Positions 21,741-32,212 of a stretch of 64,000 nucleotides of DNA are shown in pieces. Below the pieces are notes generated by a model. The model saw only the letters and a list, made by a program, of their open reading frames with translations, had not been told where the DNA came from and searched no databases. Every line of letters begins with the position of its first letter. Positions within the stretch are counted from its first letter, which is position 1. The translations under genes were made by a program, and so were the position numbers. This DNA comes from Sciurus carolinensis (taxonomy: Eukaryota; Chordata; Mammalia; Rodentia; Sciuridae), in the NCBI RefSeq assembly GCF_902686445.1, contig NC_062226.1, positions 10,656,501-10,720,500 of the forward strand. The letters are read 5' to 3'.

Positions 21741-23180
21741 ATATTCATATTTAATAGGTAGCTAAAGGAAGAGACATTTGAAAAATATTTGTGTTATAGA
21801 ATTTCTCATTATGCGGAATTTGTTGTGTCCAAATAAGCAAGACAATGTAGTTATAAGTTGTTTGTGAGTCCCATTACAAAAAACTGGAGGTTATAATTAT
21901 GATTTTTAGACTAGAGTTTTACCTATGGTTATATTTAATTTTGGAGACTCTCCAGTGACTTCTTGGTTTTCCTAGCAAGGTAGAAAAGAGATTTAGGGTA
22001 TATTAAGAATTGGTTTGTTTTCTTCTCTTTCTTTCCTGCTGCATTTATTACCACTGTGCTTACAAACAGGCTATGACAGTGCCCAGTGCTATCTAGTTAG
22101 CTGATAAGGGATATGGTTGACCAAGAGACAGAAGAGGGCATTTGGACAGCTAGCCATTTCCTGAAGTTGATTGAATCAAGTCAGTTCACTTGGTGCTTCC
22201 CCCCCCACATGTTCTGAGGCAGTGTGTATTTTATTATTATTATTTTTTAAAGATCTGAGGCAAATTATTAAGTCTGTGGGCCCTATAATATATATGTGGT
22301 AGTTCCCTACAAAGGTTGCAGTTGGTTTTCAGGAACAGTCTCTAGTTCCTGGGTAGCAGAATTGGCTGAAGGCTGGAATCAATGTTCTCTGCTTGCCATC
22401 TGTTAGGAGAGACCAGGAATGTTGATTTGTGGGCAGAAAAGTGCTAAGAATGATCATGTTCAAATTGAGGTAATGTAACAAATTAAAAATTGATTTGCAA
22501 TCCCTTTCATCTGCCTCAGTTAGCACTACTCAATGTTTTACTCAAGCTTTCTCTTTTCTTGCAAATTATATGCTCCGACAATATAAGTGATTATCTAAAG
22601 GTGATCGTATAAATTTAATAATTATTTTTCCACGACAATATCTTAGAGGAATCATTTTGGTGTGTTGTAATAATTATCTAAAAGAAGTGCTTCTTAATCC
22701 TATAGAAGTGTTCCAGCCCAGTGAGAGGACAGTAGCCTCTCATGAGAAGGTGGCATCTTATAGAAAGATGTTTCCTGAGGCTACCCTAGTGAGATCCTGG
22801 GGGTCTTTGGGCCCTTCCTGTGTCAAAAAAAGAAATCTCTTAAGAGACTTCATATAAAGATGTTTTCCTAAAACCCAAGTGTTAGCACAGTGAACTTATT
22901 AGAACTTGTTGGTTTAAATGAAATATTTTTTCCCTCCTTCTTTTGCACAATAGCTGGGGAGTCAACTCTACTTTCCCTTTTGATAACCCAACATGGATGC
23001 TTATTTACAATGAAATATGCAATGAAAAAATTATCTTTTGAAAGTTTTTAAAAAAAATCAGTTTCACTCTTATCAGCCAATGCTTTTGTGCTGTTAGGCT
23101 GTTAGAATGCAGGTTTTTAGGGCAATTATTTTCAAGGAGTGTCCTGAGTTTCATTCCATATATTGCTGTGGTCTTTAAGG
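21741..23180. other. Unique DNA
   Basis: About 1.4 kb of AT-rich sequence without a recognised repeat or supported exon. Confidence 0.45.
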
Positions 23181-23191
23181 TGGGCATTCTT

Positions 23192-23322
23192 GCTTTATTT
23201 TTATATTTTTATTGTCAGTGGACCTTTATTTTATTTATTTATTTACATGCAGTGCTGAGAATCGAACCTAGTGCCTCATACATGCTAAGAGCTCTACTTA
23301 CCCTGAGTGACAACCCCAGTCT
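23192..23322 (-). mobile_element. ID SINE with squirrel-type 3' tail
   Basis: The tail complement (TTATTGTCAGTGGACCTTTA) is followed by the body (GCAGTGCTGAGAATCGAACC, CAACCCCAGTC). A short CATTCTTG word on both sides fits a target-site duplication. Confidence 0.9.
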
Positions 23323-23499
23323 GACATTCTTGTTTTTAATTGCTTAACATTCCTAAATTTTTAACTGAGGATTCTCTTAGAAGTACTCTGGGAATGTGAT
23401 GTTACATCTATCTGCATGTTTTGGATGAATCCACTACAAACTGGACTTTTTTTCATATACTTATTAATTTAAACAAGTGTTTGAGGGACTACTTATGGT

Positions 23500-23885
23500 C
23501 TGTTTTTGTTGCTTTAACAAAAGACCTGAAGCTGAGAAAAGAGGCTTATTTAGATCACAGTTTTGGAAACTGAAAGTTCAATATCCATCTGTTTGGCCTC
23601 ATGATGGCTGATGGCAATACAATGCTAGGAGTTCATGGAAAAGAGATCACATGTGAGACTGGGAGCCAGAGAGATTCAGGAGCCAGCTTACCCTAAGGGA
23701 ACTGATTCACCCTGAGAGACTCATTACCTCTAGGGGCAAAGTCCCTGTGACCTAATTACTTTACATTAGGCCTCACCTCTTGAAGATTTACCACCTCCCA
23801 ACACTGCCATACCCGGGACCAAGCATCTAGCACGTGAACCTTTATGAGATACACTCAAACCATATTCAAATCATAGCTTGACTTT
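23500..23885 (+). repeat. Dispersed repeat, family not assigned (copy A)
   Basis: A ~385-bp unit starting near TTGTTGCTTTAACAAAAGAC, with GAGGCTTATTTAGATCACAG, CTCACCTCTTGAAGATTTAC and GGGACCAAGCATCTAGCACG, ending near CAAATCATAGC. A diverged relative is at 62565-62940 in the same orientation. No coding capacity. Confidence 0.6.
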
Positions 23886-24086
23886 TAGTTCCTTTTAGTT
23901 CAGTCTTCATCTGTATCTAATTACCATCAATTTTGTGTTTAATTATTGTGTTTAATTATTATTTCTAATTATTTTTCAACAGCTTTATTAAGAAAGAATT
24001 CACATACCATGTACTTTGTCCTGTTAAAGAACACAATTCAGTGGTTTTGGTATATTAATTTATTTGAATTATAAGATTGTGGAGAT

Positions 24087-24115
24087 TGTGTGTGTGTGTG
24101 TGTGCGTGTGCGTGT
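24087..24115 (+). repeat. Microsatellite (GT)n
   Basis: About 13 GT units with two GC interruptions. Confidence 0.9.
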
Positions 24116-24540
24116 ATCTCACAGGTTGCCATTTTAACCATTCATAAGTGTATAACTCAGTGGCATTAATTATATTCACACTGTTGAGCATCCATTATCA
24201 CTATTCCCAAAACTTTTTCATCACCCCAAATAAAACTTTAATAATCATTTATCAATAACTTATTTCCCCTTTTACCCATACCCCTGGTAAATCCAATCTA
24301 AATCTTTCTGTTTCTACGGATCTGCCTTCATATGGTAATGGAATCATACAATATTTGTCTTTTCATGTCTGGTGTATTTCACTTAATGTTTTCAAGGTTT
24401 AACCATTTAGCATGTATCAGAATTTCATTTTGTTTTATGGCTAAATAATAACTCACTGTATGTACATACTGAATGTTTATCTACACATTTGTTGGTGGAA
24501 ACTTGAATTGTGTCCACTTTTGGCAATGGTGAGTAATGCT

Positions 24541-24953
24541 TGTTGTGGTTTGGATATGAGGTGATCCCCAAAAGCTCCTATGTTAATGCAGGAATGTTCA
24601 GAGTTGAAATGATTGGATTGTGAGAATTGTAACCTAACCAGTCCATCCTAGTGAAATGATCTGGGTGGTAACTGTAGGCAGGTGGGGCATGGCTGGAGGA
24701 GGTGAGTCAGTGGGGGTATGCCCTATAAGGATTGGTATAGCTCCTTCCCACTCCCTGTCTCTGCTTCTTGGCCTGCACCACCTTTCTCCTCTACCATGCC
24801 CTTCTGTCATGATGTTCTGTCTCAACTTGGCTGAGAGTAATGGGGTTGGCCCACAGTGGACTAAACCTATGGAACTGTGAGCCAAAATAAACATTCCACA
24901 CTCTAAATTGTTCTTGTCTGGTATTTTGTTCTCAGCAGCAAAAAACTAAAACA
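24541..24953 (+). mobile_element. Solo LTR, ERVL/MaLR-type
   Basis: A 413-bp insertion in the ancient L1 that begins TGTTGTGGTTTGG and ends CTAAAACA, so it has TG...CA termini. It is flanked by the 5-bp duplication ATGCT (24536-24540 and 24954-24958). Removing it restores the L1 reading GTAATGCTGCATCG. A polyadenylation signal AATAAA lies in CCAAAATAAACATTCC near the 3' end. TG...CA ends and a 5-bp duplication fit ERVL-class LTRs, and the internal wording resembles mammalian MaLR LTRs. No internal retroviral region remains. Orientation follows the AATAAA. Confidence 0.85.
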
Positions 24954-26011
24954 ATGCTGCATCGAACAAAATGTCATTTATTGTTTGGAATCTGTTTGAG
25001 TTCCTCCTTTCAATTCCTTTGGGTATACACCTAAAGGAATTGTTCGATCATATGGTAATTCTGTTTTTAGTTTTTTGAGAAACTGCCAAAGCTTTCCATA
25101 GCAGTTGCTCCATTTTATATTTCCACTACCAATATATGAGGTTTGCAGTTTCTCCATGTCCTTTCAGTGCTTGCTTGCTATTATCCTTTTTATTATATCC
25201 ATCCTAGTAGACATGAAGTGGTATCCCACTGTAATTTTGACTTGCATATCTCTGATACCAATGTGTAGAGCATCTTTTCATGTACTTTTTGAGCATTTGC
25301 TTATCTTCCTTCGGAGAAATACCTCTTCAACTCCTTTGCAATTTATTGATTGGATCCCCCTGCCCTTATCTAGTTGTAAGAGATCTTTACTGAATTGTAG
25401 GCATTTCTTATATGTCCTGGATACAAGTCTCTTTCAGAGAAATGGTTTGCAATTATGATCTTCCATTCTGGAGACTGACTTTTCCTTTTCCTAATAGTGC
25501 CATCTGAAGCACAAATGTTTTAAATTTTAAGTAAGTCCTATTCATCTTTTTGTTGTTGTTGTGTGTGCTTTGTTGTTGTATCTAAGAAACTATTGCTCAT
25601 CCTAAACTTATTAAGACTATGTTTTCTCCAAAGATTTTTGTAAGTTTTATATTTGGGTAACATTTTGAGTTGATTTTTGTGTATGTTGGGAAGAAGGATT
25701 CTAACTGCAGTCTATTGTGCGTGGATATCAAGTTATCCTAGAACCATTTGTTGAAAAGGCTGTTCTTTCACCATTGAATTATTTTGGCTCCTTTGTTAAA
25801 AAACTAATTGAAATTTAAAATTTATAATTGTCAATATTTTTTTTTCTGGGCTCTTAACCCTATTCATGTATTCATACTAGTCCTATACTGTCTTGATTAC
25901 TGTAGCTTTGTAGTTAATTTGGAAATTGAGTGTATGAATTTTGTTGTTTTCAAGCTTATTTGACTTATTTCCATGTGAATTTTAGAATCAGTTTGTCAAT
26001 GTTTTCTAAGA

Positions 26012-26261
26012 AGTTGGCGGGGAGGGGTTGGGGGTAAGGGAGGAATGGAAGAAGGATGGATTGTGTAGAGGTTAAATTGGGGGAGAGGGGAAGGGGAAGA
26101 AAAGATAATGGAATGAGACGAACATCATTACCCTGTGTACACATGATTACACAAATGGTGTGACTCTACTTCATGTACAACCAGAGAAATGAAAAGTTGT
26201 ACCCCATTTGTGTACAATGAATCAAAAAAAAATTTAATAAAAGATACTTCTCGCAGAAAAA
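26012..26261 (+). mobile_element. L1 3'UTR fragment, plus strand
   Basis: A G-rich tract, then GATTGTGTAGAGG, ACATCATTACCCTGTGTACA and GTACCCCATTTGTGTACAAT, and an A-tail. The words TGTAGAGG and ACATCATTACCCT also occur in the 3'UTR of copy 2 (minus strand), so this is a related squirrel L1 3' end. A short target-site duplication AAGTTGGC flanks it (about 26004-26011 and 26262-26270). Confidence 0.8.
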
Positions 26262-26285
26262 AAAGTTGGCTGGAATTTTTTTCCC

Positions 26286-26765
26286 CTCTTTTAAAGAATT
26301 TATTTGACACCTGTTATACCACATAGCATATTTTAAACATTGACATATAACTCCCTAATAAGATAAAGCAAGACAGAAAGTTTATTGTATTAGAAACAAG
26401 ATACACCATCACTTAATGTCTTCAAACATTATTGCACTTTAACTTCCATAATTTGACAAAGCATTCATGAAATAAACTGCAGACTAGTTTTAACAGATAA
26501 ATAACACCTTTAAGCAGACATGACTGTCCTAAATTGTTTATTAGGTATGAACTTTACAAACATCATACTTATATTAGTGGTAACAGTGGAGCTGGAGAGT
26601 ATTGCGCCTTCTCTGAGCTACATGGCGAGAACCACCAATAGTGTGGTGAAACTTGTAGCCCTTGCCAAGTCCCTGATTCTTACAGCCTGCAGATGTCAGG
26701 GCGTGTATCTCCCTGTGATTGTGGACTGGTTTGGTGATCCATTGGGTGTTTGGCTAGGATTTTGA
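26286..26765 (-). pseudogene. RPL15: RPL15 processed pseudogene, 5' truncated
   Basis: RPL15 is a protein of the large ribosomal subunit. On the minus strand about the last 58-60 codons are readable, ending at the TAA complement at 26574-26576. The stretch includes [14 protein letters not shown] and RRRNTLQLH, characteristic of the RPL15 C-terminus. The full protein has 204 residues, so about 70 percent of the coding region is missing. The following ~290 bp match the RPL15 3'UTR down to its AATAAATTC signal (complement near 26298). It has no introns and no promoter. Several substitutions and a disturbed 5' edge show decay. It is inserted in the ancient L1. Confidence 0.9.
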
Positions 26766-27153
26766 TAGGAATAATTGGATGTGTAGATCCCTTGGGGAGC
26801 ATTGCCACCTTAATATTAAGTTTTCCAATCCATTAACATGAAATGTCTTTCCATTTGTTTATGTAATGTTTACTTTTTCCCCATAATATTTTTTATAGTT
26901 TTCAGGGTATAAGTTTTGCAATTTTCTTAAGTTTATTTTACATTTATCTTATTCATTTTGATGTTATTTTAGTTAGAATTAAAATCCTCCTTTTTTTAGT
27001 ATTGTTCATTGGTAGTGTATGGAAATATAGTTTTTGTATATTGATCTTTTATTCTGCAATTGTGCTGAACTAGTTTACTAGCTCTAATAGTTTTTTAGTG
27101 ACACTCTTAGAATTTCCTTTATATAAGATTATGAATTAATACATAGAGATACA

Positions 27154-27389
27154 GCTGGGTGTGGTGGTGCATGCCTGTGATCCCAGCAGTTCGGGAGGCT
27201 GAGGCAGGAGGATCACAAGTTCAAAACCAGACTCAGAAAAAGTGAGGTGCTAAGCAACTCAGTGAGACCCTATCTCCAAATAAAATACAAAATAAGTCTG
27301 GGGATGTGGCTCAGTGGTTGAGTGTCCCTGAGTCCAATTCCTGGTACCCTCCCCCCTCCAAAAAAAGAAAAAAAGAAAGAAAGAAAGAA
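27154..27389 (+). mobile_element. B1-ID composite SINE (MEN-type)
   Basis: The B1 half (GCTGGGTGTGGTGGTGCATG, GGAGGCTGAGGCAGGAGGAT) is followed by the ID half (GGGGATGTGGCTCAGTGGTT, CAATTCCTGGTACC) and a (GAAA)n tail. A perfect 11-bp target-site duplication, ATAGAGATACA, lies at 27143-27153 and 27390-27400. Confidence 0.97.
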
Positions 27390-27581
27390 ATAGAGATACA
27401 AAAAGAGATATTTCTACTTCTTTCTTTCCATTCTGAGTAACTTTTTCTTGCCTAATTATCCTGGCTAGAACCTCCAGTGTAGTTTTGATTAGATGTGACA
27501 GGAATAAATGTCTTTGCCTTCCTCATCTTAAAGAGAATCATTCATTCTTTCACCATCAAGTATATTAGCTATACATTTTTT

Positions 27582-27773
27582 GGAGGGTGTGTACTGGGGA
27601 TTGAGCTCAAGGGCACTTGACCACTGAACCACACCCCAGCCCTATTTTGTGTTTTATTTAGAGACAGGGTCTCACTGAGTTGCTTAGCAACTGGCTGTTG
27701 CTGAGGCTGACTTTGAACTCTTGCCTCAGCCTCCCCATCCACTGGGATTATAGGTGTGTGCCACCGTGCCTGG
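27582..27773 (-). mobile_element. B1-ID composite SINE (MEN-type)
   Basis: ID half (TACTGGGGATTGAGCTCAAG, CCACACCCCAGCCC), then B1 half (GAGACAGGGTCTCACTGAG, GTGTGTGCCACCGTGCCTGG). The flanks share TTAGCTATACATTTTT on the left and TTAGCTATATACATTTTT on the right. Confidence 0.95.
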
Positions 27774-28109
27774 CTTAGCTATATACATTTTTGTAAATGC
27801 CTTTTATTGATGAAGTTCCTTTCTATTCCTAATTTATTCAGTGCTCTGATCATGAAAGGAGTTTAGACTTTGTCAGATGCTTTTTCTGTGTCCATGATCA
27901 TGTGATTTTGTTCATTCTCATGATATGGTTTATTATATCAGTCTTTTAATTTTTGGATGTTAAATCAACTTGGCATTCTTAGGACAGTTTTTTTTTTTTT
28001 TAATTTTGGTACCATGGGTGCTCAACTACAGGCTACATCCCCAGCCCTTTTTAATTGTTTTTATTCTGAGATAGTCTCACTATGTTGCTGAGGTTGTCTT
28101 CCAACTTTT

Positions 28110-28140
28110 TTTTTTTTTTTTTTTTTATTTTATTTTTTTT
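28110..28140 (-). terminator. L1 A-tail and upstream AATAAA signal
   Basis: The plus strand has T-rich sequence with a few A. On the minus strand this is an A-rich 3' tail. An AATAAA (complement TTTATT at 28163-28168) lies about 25 nt upstream of the tail, as expected for polyadenylation. Confidence 0.85.
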
Positions 28141-28175
28141 ACGTTTACATAGGGTAATGATGTTTATTATATTTT

Positions 28176-28222
28176 TCCCCTCCCCCCCACCCCTCCCACC
28201 CCTCCCACCCCTCCCACCCCTC
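28176..28222 (-). repeat. G-rich tandem tract in L1 3'UTR, possible G-quadruplex
   Basis: The plus strand has repeated CCCACCCCT-like units, so the L1 sense strand has at least eight runs of three or more G separated by one or two bases. A G-rich tract at this place is a known trait of mammalian L1 3'UTRs. Quadruplex folding is inferred. Confidence 0.85.
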
Positions 28223-28269
28223 TTTTCCCTCTACACAGTCCTTCTTTCCTTCATTCTTACTGCTCTCCT

Positions 28270-28306
28270 TAGCCTAACTCTAAACCTAACCCTAAACCTA
28301 ATGCTA
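28270..28306 (-). repeat. Telomere-like TTAGGG/TTTAGGG words in L1 3'UTR
   Basis: The L1 sense strand carries four to five variants in a row: TTAGG, TTTAGGG, TTAGG, TTTAGAG, TTAGG. The plus strand reads CTAACTCTAAACCTAACCC and continues AAACCTAATG. It lies inside the element between the ORF2 stop and the G-rich tract, so it is not an interstitial telomere of the host chromosome. Confidence 0.8.
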
Positions 28307-28333
28307 GCCCCTCCCACCCCCCATTATATGTCC

Positions 28334-30553
28334 TCATCCGCTTATCAGCGAGATCATTCGTCCTTTAGTTTTTTGAGATTGGCTTATCTCACTTAGCATG
28401 ATATTCTCCAATTTCGACCATTTGCCTACAAATGCCATAATTTTATCATTCTTCATTGCGGAGTAATATTCCATTGTATAAATATGCCACAGTTTCTTTA
28501 TCCATTCATCAACTGAAGGGCATCTAGGTTGGTTCCACAATCTGGCTATGGTGAATTGAGCAGCATTGAACATTGATGTGGCTGTATCTCTGTAGTATGC
28601 TGATTTTAAGTCCTTTGGGTATAGGCCAAGGAGTGGGATAGCTGGGTCAAATGGTGTTTCCATTCCAAGCTTTCTGAGGAATCTCCACACTGCTTTCCAG
28701 AGTGGTTGCACTAATTTGCAACCCCACCAGCAATGTATGAGTGTTCCTTTTTCACCACATCCTCGCCAACACCTATTGTTGCTTGTATTCTTGATAATCG
28801 CCATTCTAATTGGGGTGAGATGAAATCTTAGGGTAGTTTTGATTTGCATTTCCCTTATTACTAGGGATGTTGAACATTTTTTCATATATCTGGTGATTAC
28901 TTGTACATCTTCTTCTGTGAAGTGTCTGTTCATTTCCTTAGCCCATTTGTTGATTGGATTATTTGTATTCTTCGTGTAGAGTTTTTTGAGTTCTTTATAG
29001 ATTCTGGAAATTAGCGCTCTATCTGAGGTATGGTTGGCAAAGATATTCTCCCACTCTGTAGGCTCTCTCTTCACATTTCTGATAGTTTCCTTTGCTGAGA
29101 GAAAGCTTTTTAGTTTGAATCTATCCCAGTTGTTTATTCTTGCTTTTATTTCTTGTGCTATGGGAGTCCTGTTAAGGAAATCTGATCCTGAGCCAACAAG
29201 TTGAAGATTTGGACCTACTTTTTCTTCTATAAGATGCAGGGTCTCTGGTCTGATTCCGAGGTCCTTGATCCATTTTGAGTTGAGTTTTGTGTAGGGTGAG
29301 AGATAGGGGTTTAGTTTCATTCTATTGCATATAGTTTTCCAGTTTTCCCAGCACCATTTGTTGAAGAGGCTATCTTTTCTCCATTGCATATTGTTGGAAC
29401 CTTTGTCTAGTATGAGAAAATTGTATTTATTTGGGTTTGTGTCCATGTCCTCTATTCTGTACCATTGATCTACCTGTCTATTTTGGTACCAATACCATGC
29501 CGTTTTTGTTACTATTGCTTTGTAGTAGAGTTGAAGATCTGGTATTGCAATACCCCCTGCTTCGCTCTTGCTACTGAGGATTGCTTTAGCTATTCTAGGT
29601 TTTTTATTCTTCCAGATGAATTTCATAATTGCTTGCTCTATTTCTGCGAGGTACATCATTGGGATTTTAATTGGAATTGCATTGAATCTGTATAGCACTT
29701 TAGGTAGTATAGCCATTTTGACGATATTAATTCTGCCTATCCAGGAACATGGGAGATCTTTCCATCTTCTAAGGTTTTCTTGAATTTCTTTCTTTAGTGT
29801 TCTGTAGTTCTCATTGTAGAGGTCTTTCACCTCTTTTGTGAGATTGATTCCCAAGTATTTTATTTTTTTCGATGCTATTGTGAATGGAGTAGTTTTCCTA
29901 ATTTCTCTTTCTGAAGATTCATCACTTATGTATAAAAATGCGTTGGATTTATGAGCATTGATCTTGTAACCTGCTACTTTACTGAATTCACTTATGAGTT
30001 CTAAAAGTTTTCTGGTGGAATTTCCAGGTTCCTCTAAATATATAATCATGTCATCAGCGAACAGGGATAGTTTGAGTTCTTCTTTTCCTATTCGTATCCC
30101 TTTAATTTCTTTGGTTTGTCTAATTGCTCTGGCTAGAGTCTCAAGGACGATGTTGAATAGAAGCGGTGAAAGAGGGCATCCCTGCCTTGTTCCAGTTTTT
30201 AGGGGGAACGCTTTCAGTTTTTCACCATTTAGAATGATATTAGCCATGGGCTTAGCGTAGATGGCCTTTATAATGTTTAGGAATGTTCCCATTACCCCAA
30301 TTTTTTCTAGTGTTTTGAGCATGAAGGGATGCTGTATTTTATCAAATGCTTTTTCTGCATCTATTGAAATAATCATGTGATTCTTAACTTTAAGTCTGTT
30401 GATATGGTGAATGACATTTATTGATTTCCGAATGTTGAACCAACCTTGCATCCCTGGGATAAAACCCACTTGATCGTGGTGCACTATCTTTTTAATATAT
30501 ATTTGTATGCGATTTGCTAAAATTTTGTTGAGAATTTTTGCATCGATGTTCAT
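28334..30553 (-). CDS. L1 ORF2 reverse transcriptase and C-terminal part, open frame
   Basis: 739 codons from an internal ATG (30553) to the stop. The same frame stays open upstream to about 31190, so this ATG is not the real start. RT motifs: SIDAEKAFD near residues 63-71 (first catalytic Asp), [14 protein letters not shown] at 121-134 and LSLFADDMI at 162-170 with the catalytic FADD (about 30050-30061). The C-terminal cysteine motif [18 protein letters not shown] (CX3CX7HX4C) is complete. No internal stop. On its own it lacks the endonuclease. It could only act if joined by frameshifting or re-initiation, for which I see no signal. Confidence 0.9.
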   Translation of the reverse strand: MNIDAKILNKILANRIQIYIKKIVHHDQVGFIPGMQGWFNIRKSINVIHHINRLKVKNHMIISIDAEKAFDKIQHPFMLKTLEKIGVMGTFLNIIKAIYAKPMANIILNGEKLKAFPLKTGTRQGCPLSPLLFNIVLETLARAIRQTKEIKGIRIGKEELKLSLFADDMIIYLEEPGNSTRKLLELISEFSKVAGYKINAHKSNAFLYISDESSEREIRKTTPFTIASKKIKYLGINLTKEVKDLYNENYRTLKKEIQENLRRWKDLPCSWIGRINIVKMAILPKVLYRFNAIPIKIPMMYLAEIEQAIMKFIWKNKKPRIAKAILSSKSEAGGIAIPDLQLYYKAIVTKTAWYWYQNRQVDQWYRIEDMDTNPNKYNFLILDKGSNNMQWRKDSLFNKWCWENWKTICNRMKLNPYLSPYTKLNSKWIKDLGIRPETLHLIEEKVGPNLQLVGSGSDFLNRTPIAQEIKARINNWDRFKLKSFLSAKETIRNVKREPTEWENIFANHTSDRALISRIYKELKKLYTKNTNNPINKWAKEMNRHFTEEDVQVITRYMKKCSTSLVIREMQIKTTLRFHLTPIRMAIIKNTSNNRCWRGCGEKGTLIHCWWGCKLVQPLWKAVWRFLRKLGMETPFDPAIPLLGLYPKDLKSAYYRDTATSMFNAAQFTIARLWNQPRCPSVDEWIKKLWHIYTMEYYSAMKNDKIMAFVGKWSKLENIMLSEISQSQKTKGRMISLISG

Positions 30554-31137
30554 TAAGGATATTGGTCTGAAATTTTCTTTCCTTGATGTGTCTCTGTCTG
30601 GTTTAGGTATCAGGGTGATATTGGCTTCATAGAACGAGTTTGGTAGGGTTCCCTCCTCTTCTATCTCATGGAATAGTTTGAGGAGTATTGGAATGAGCTC
30701 TTCTTTAAAGGTTTTATAGAACTCGGCTGAGAACCCATCTGGTCCTGGACTTTTCTTTGTTGGTAGGCTTTTGATGACCTCTTCTATTTCATTGCTTGAA
30801 ATTGGTTTATTTAAGTTGTGTATGTCCTCCTCGTTCAGTTTAGGTAGTTCATATGTCTCTAGAAATTTGTTGATGTCTTCAAGGTTTTCTGTTTTGTTGG
30901 AGTATAGATTTTCGAAATAGCTTCTAATTATGTTTTGTATTTCACTCGTGTCTGTTGTGATGTTTCCTTGTTCATTCCGAATTTTAGTAATTTGAGTTTT
31001 CTCCCTCTTTCTCTTTGTTAGTGTGGCTAAGGGTTTATCAATTTTATTTATTTTTTCAAAGAACCAACTATTTATTTTATTAATTTTTCCGATTGTTTCT
31101 TTTGTTTCGATTTCGTTGATTTCGGCTCTGATTTTAA

Positions 31138-32181
31138 CTATTTCCTGTCTTCTACTACTTTTGGTATTGGTCTGCTCTTCTTTTCTAGTGCTTTGAGCTG
31201 TAGTGTTAACTCGTTTATTTGTTGATTTCTACTTCTTTTTTTGAATGCACCCCATGAAATAAATCTTCCTCTAAGTACTGCTTTCATAGTGTCCCAGAGA
31301 TTTTGATATGATGTGTCTTTGTTCTCGTTTACTTCTAAGAATTTTTTTATTTCCCTCCTGATGTCTTCTGTTATCCATTCATCATATAATAGTGTATTAT
31401 TTAGTCTCCAGGTATTGGAGAAGTTTCTGTTTTTTATTCTGTCATTTATTTCTAATTTCAATCCATTATGATCTGATAGAGTACAAGGTAGTATCTCTAT
31501 CTTCTTGTATTTACTAACAGTAGCTTTGTGGCATAAAATATGGTCTATTTTAGAGAAGGATCCATGTGCTGCTGAGAAGAAAGTGTATTCATTCTTTGTT
31601 GGATGGTATATTCTATATATGTCCGTTAAGTCTAAATTGCTGATTGTGTTGTTGAGATCTATAGTTTCTTTATTCAATTTTTGTTTGGACGATCTATCCA
31701 GTGATGAGAGAGGTGTGTTAAAATCGCCTAGTATTATTGTGTTGTGGTCTATTTGATTTCTGGAATTGAGAAGGATTTGTTTGACGTACGTGGATGAGCC
31801 AATGTTCGGGGCATAGATATTTATGATTGTTATGTCTTGCTGATTTATGCTTCCCTTAAGCAGCATGTAATGTCCTTCTTTATCCCTTCTGACTAGTTTT
31901 GGTTTGAAGTCCACATTATCTGAGATGAGGATGGATACTCCAGCTTTTTTGCTGTGTCCGTGTGCATGGTATGTTTTTCCCCATCCTTTCACCTTTAGTC
32001 TATGGGTGTCTTTTTCTATGAGATGTGTCTCTTGCAGGCAGCATATTGTTGGATTTTTCTTTTTAATCCAATCTGCCAGTCTGTGTCTTTTGATTGATGA
32101 ATTCAGGCCATTAACATTCAGGGTTATTATTGTGATATGATTTGTATTCCCAGTCAATGGACTCATATTTGTTTTTGACAT
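31138..32181 (-). CDS. L1 ORF2 endonuclease part, open frame
   Basis: 347 codons. The APE-like endonuclease fills about residues 15-245. Expected active-site positions are present: TLNVNG (Asn22), LQETH (Glu51), GDFNTP, SKIDHIL and LSDHNG (His). Numbering is about 8 higher than in human L1 because of a longer N-terminus ([12 protein letters not shown]). After LKALEK the protein leaves the L1 frame, runs about 14 residues and stops. The endonuclease domain itself looks complete. The start follows the ORF1 stop by 31 nt. Confidence 0.9.
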   Translation of the reverse strand: MSKTNMSPLTGNTNHITIITLNVNGLNSSIKRHRLADWIKKKNPTICCLQETHLIEKDTHRLKVKGWGKTYHAHGHSKKAGVSILISDNVDFKPKLVRRDKEGHYMLLKGSINQQDITIINIYAPNIGSSTYVKQILLNSRNQIDHNTIILGDFNTPLSSLDRSSKQKLNKETIDLNNTISNLDLTDIYRIYHPTKNEYTFFSAAHGSFSKIDHILCHKATVSKYKKIEILPCTLSDHNGLKLEINDRIKNRNFSNTWRLNNTLLYDEWITEDIRREIKKFLEVNENKDTSYQNLWDTMKAVLRGRFISWGAFKKRSRNQQINELTLQLKALEKKSRPIPKVVEDRK

Positions 32182-32212
32182 GATTTGGTTTCTCCTTTAT
32201 TTGGCTATTCCT

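Larger units (their letters stand above)
28334..32181 (-). pseudogene. L1 ORF2, one frameshift (copy 2)
   Basis: ORF2p nicks target DNA and reverse transcribes L1 RNA in the nucleus. From ATG (32181) to stop (28334) there are 3848 bases, one fewer than a multiple of three. The first 334 or so codons are in one frame. From about 31185 to the stop the frame differs, and I traced that second frame without a stop from about 31200. The break lies in the A/G-rich linker at about 31175-31187, between the endonuclease and RT parts, and fits loss of one base. Total length, about 1282 codons, is close to the ~1275 residues of human ORF2p. As it stands only an endonuclease fragment would be translated. 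Confidence 0.93.

Noticed and set aside
24541..24953. Full endogenous retrovirus
   Set aside because: Only one LTR-like unit is present; no gag, pol or env sequence is found beside it, and the flanks are L1.
28270..28306. Interstitial telomere from a chromosome fusion
   Set aside because: The block is short, variant, and inside the 3'UTR of an L1 with clear ends, so it came with the element.
28082..28396. 104-codon plus-strand frame rich in F, P and L
   Set aside because: It is the complement of the L1 A-tail and G-rich 3'UTR.
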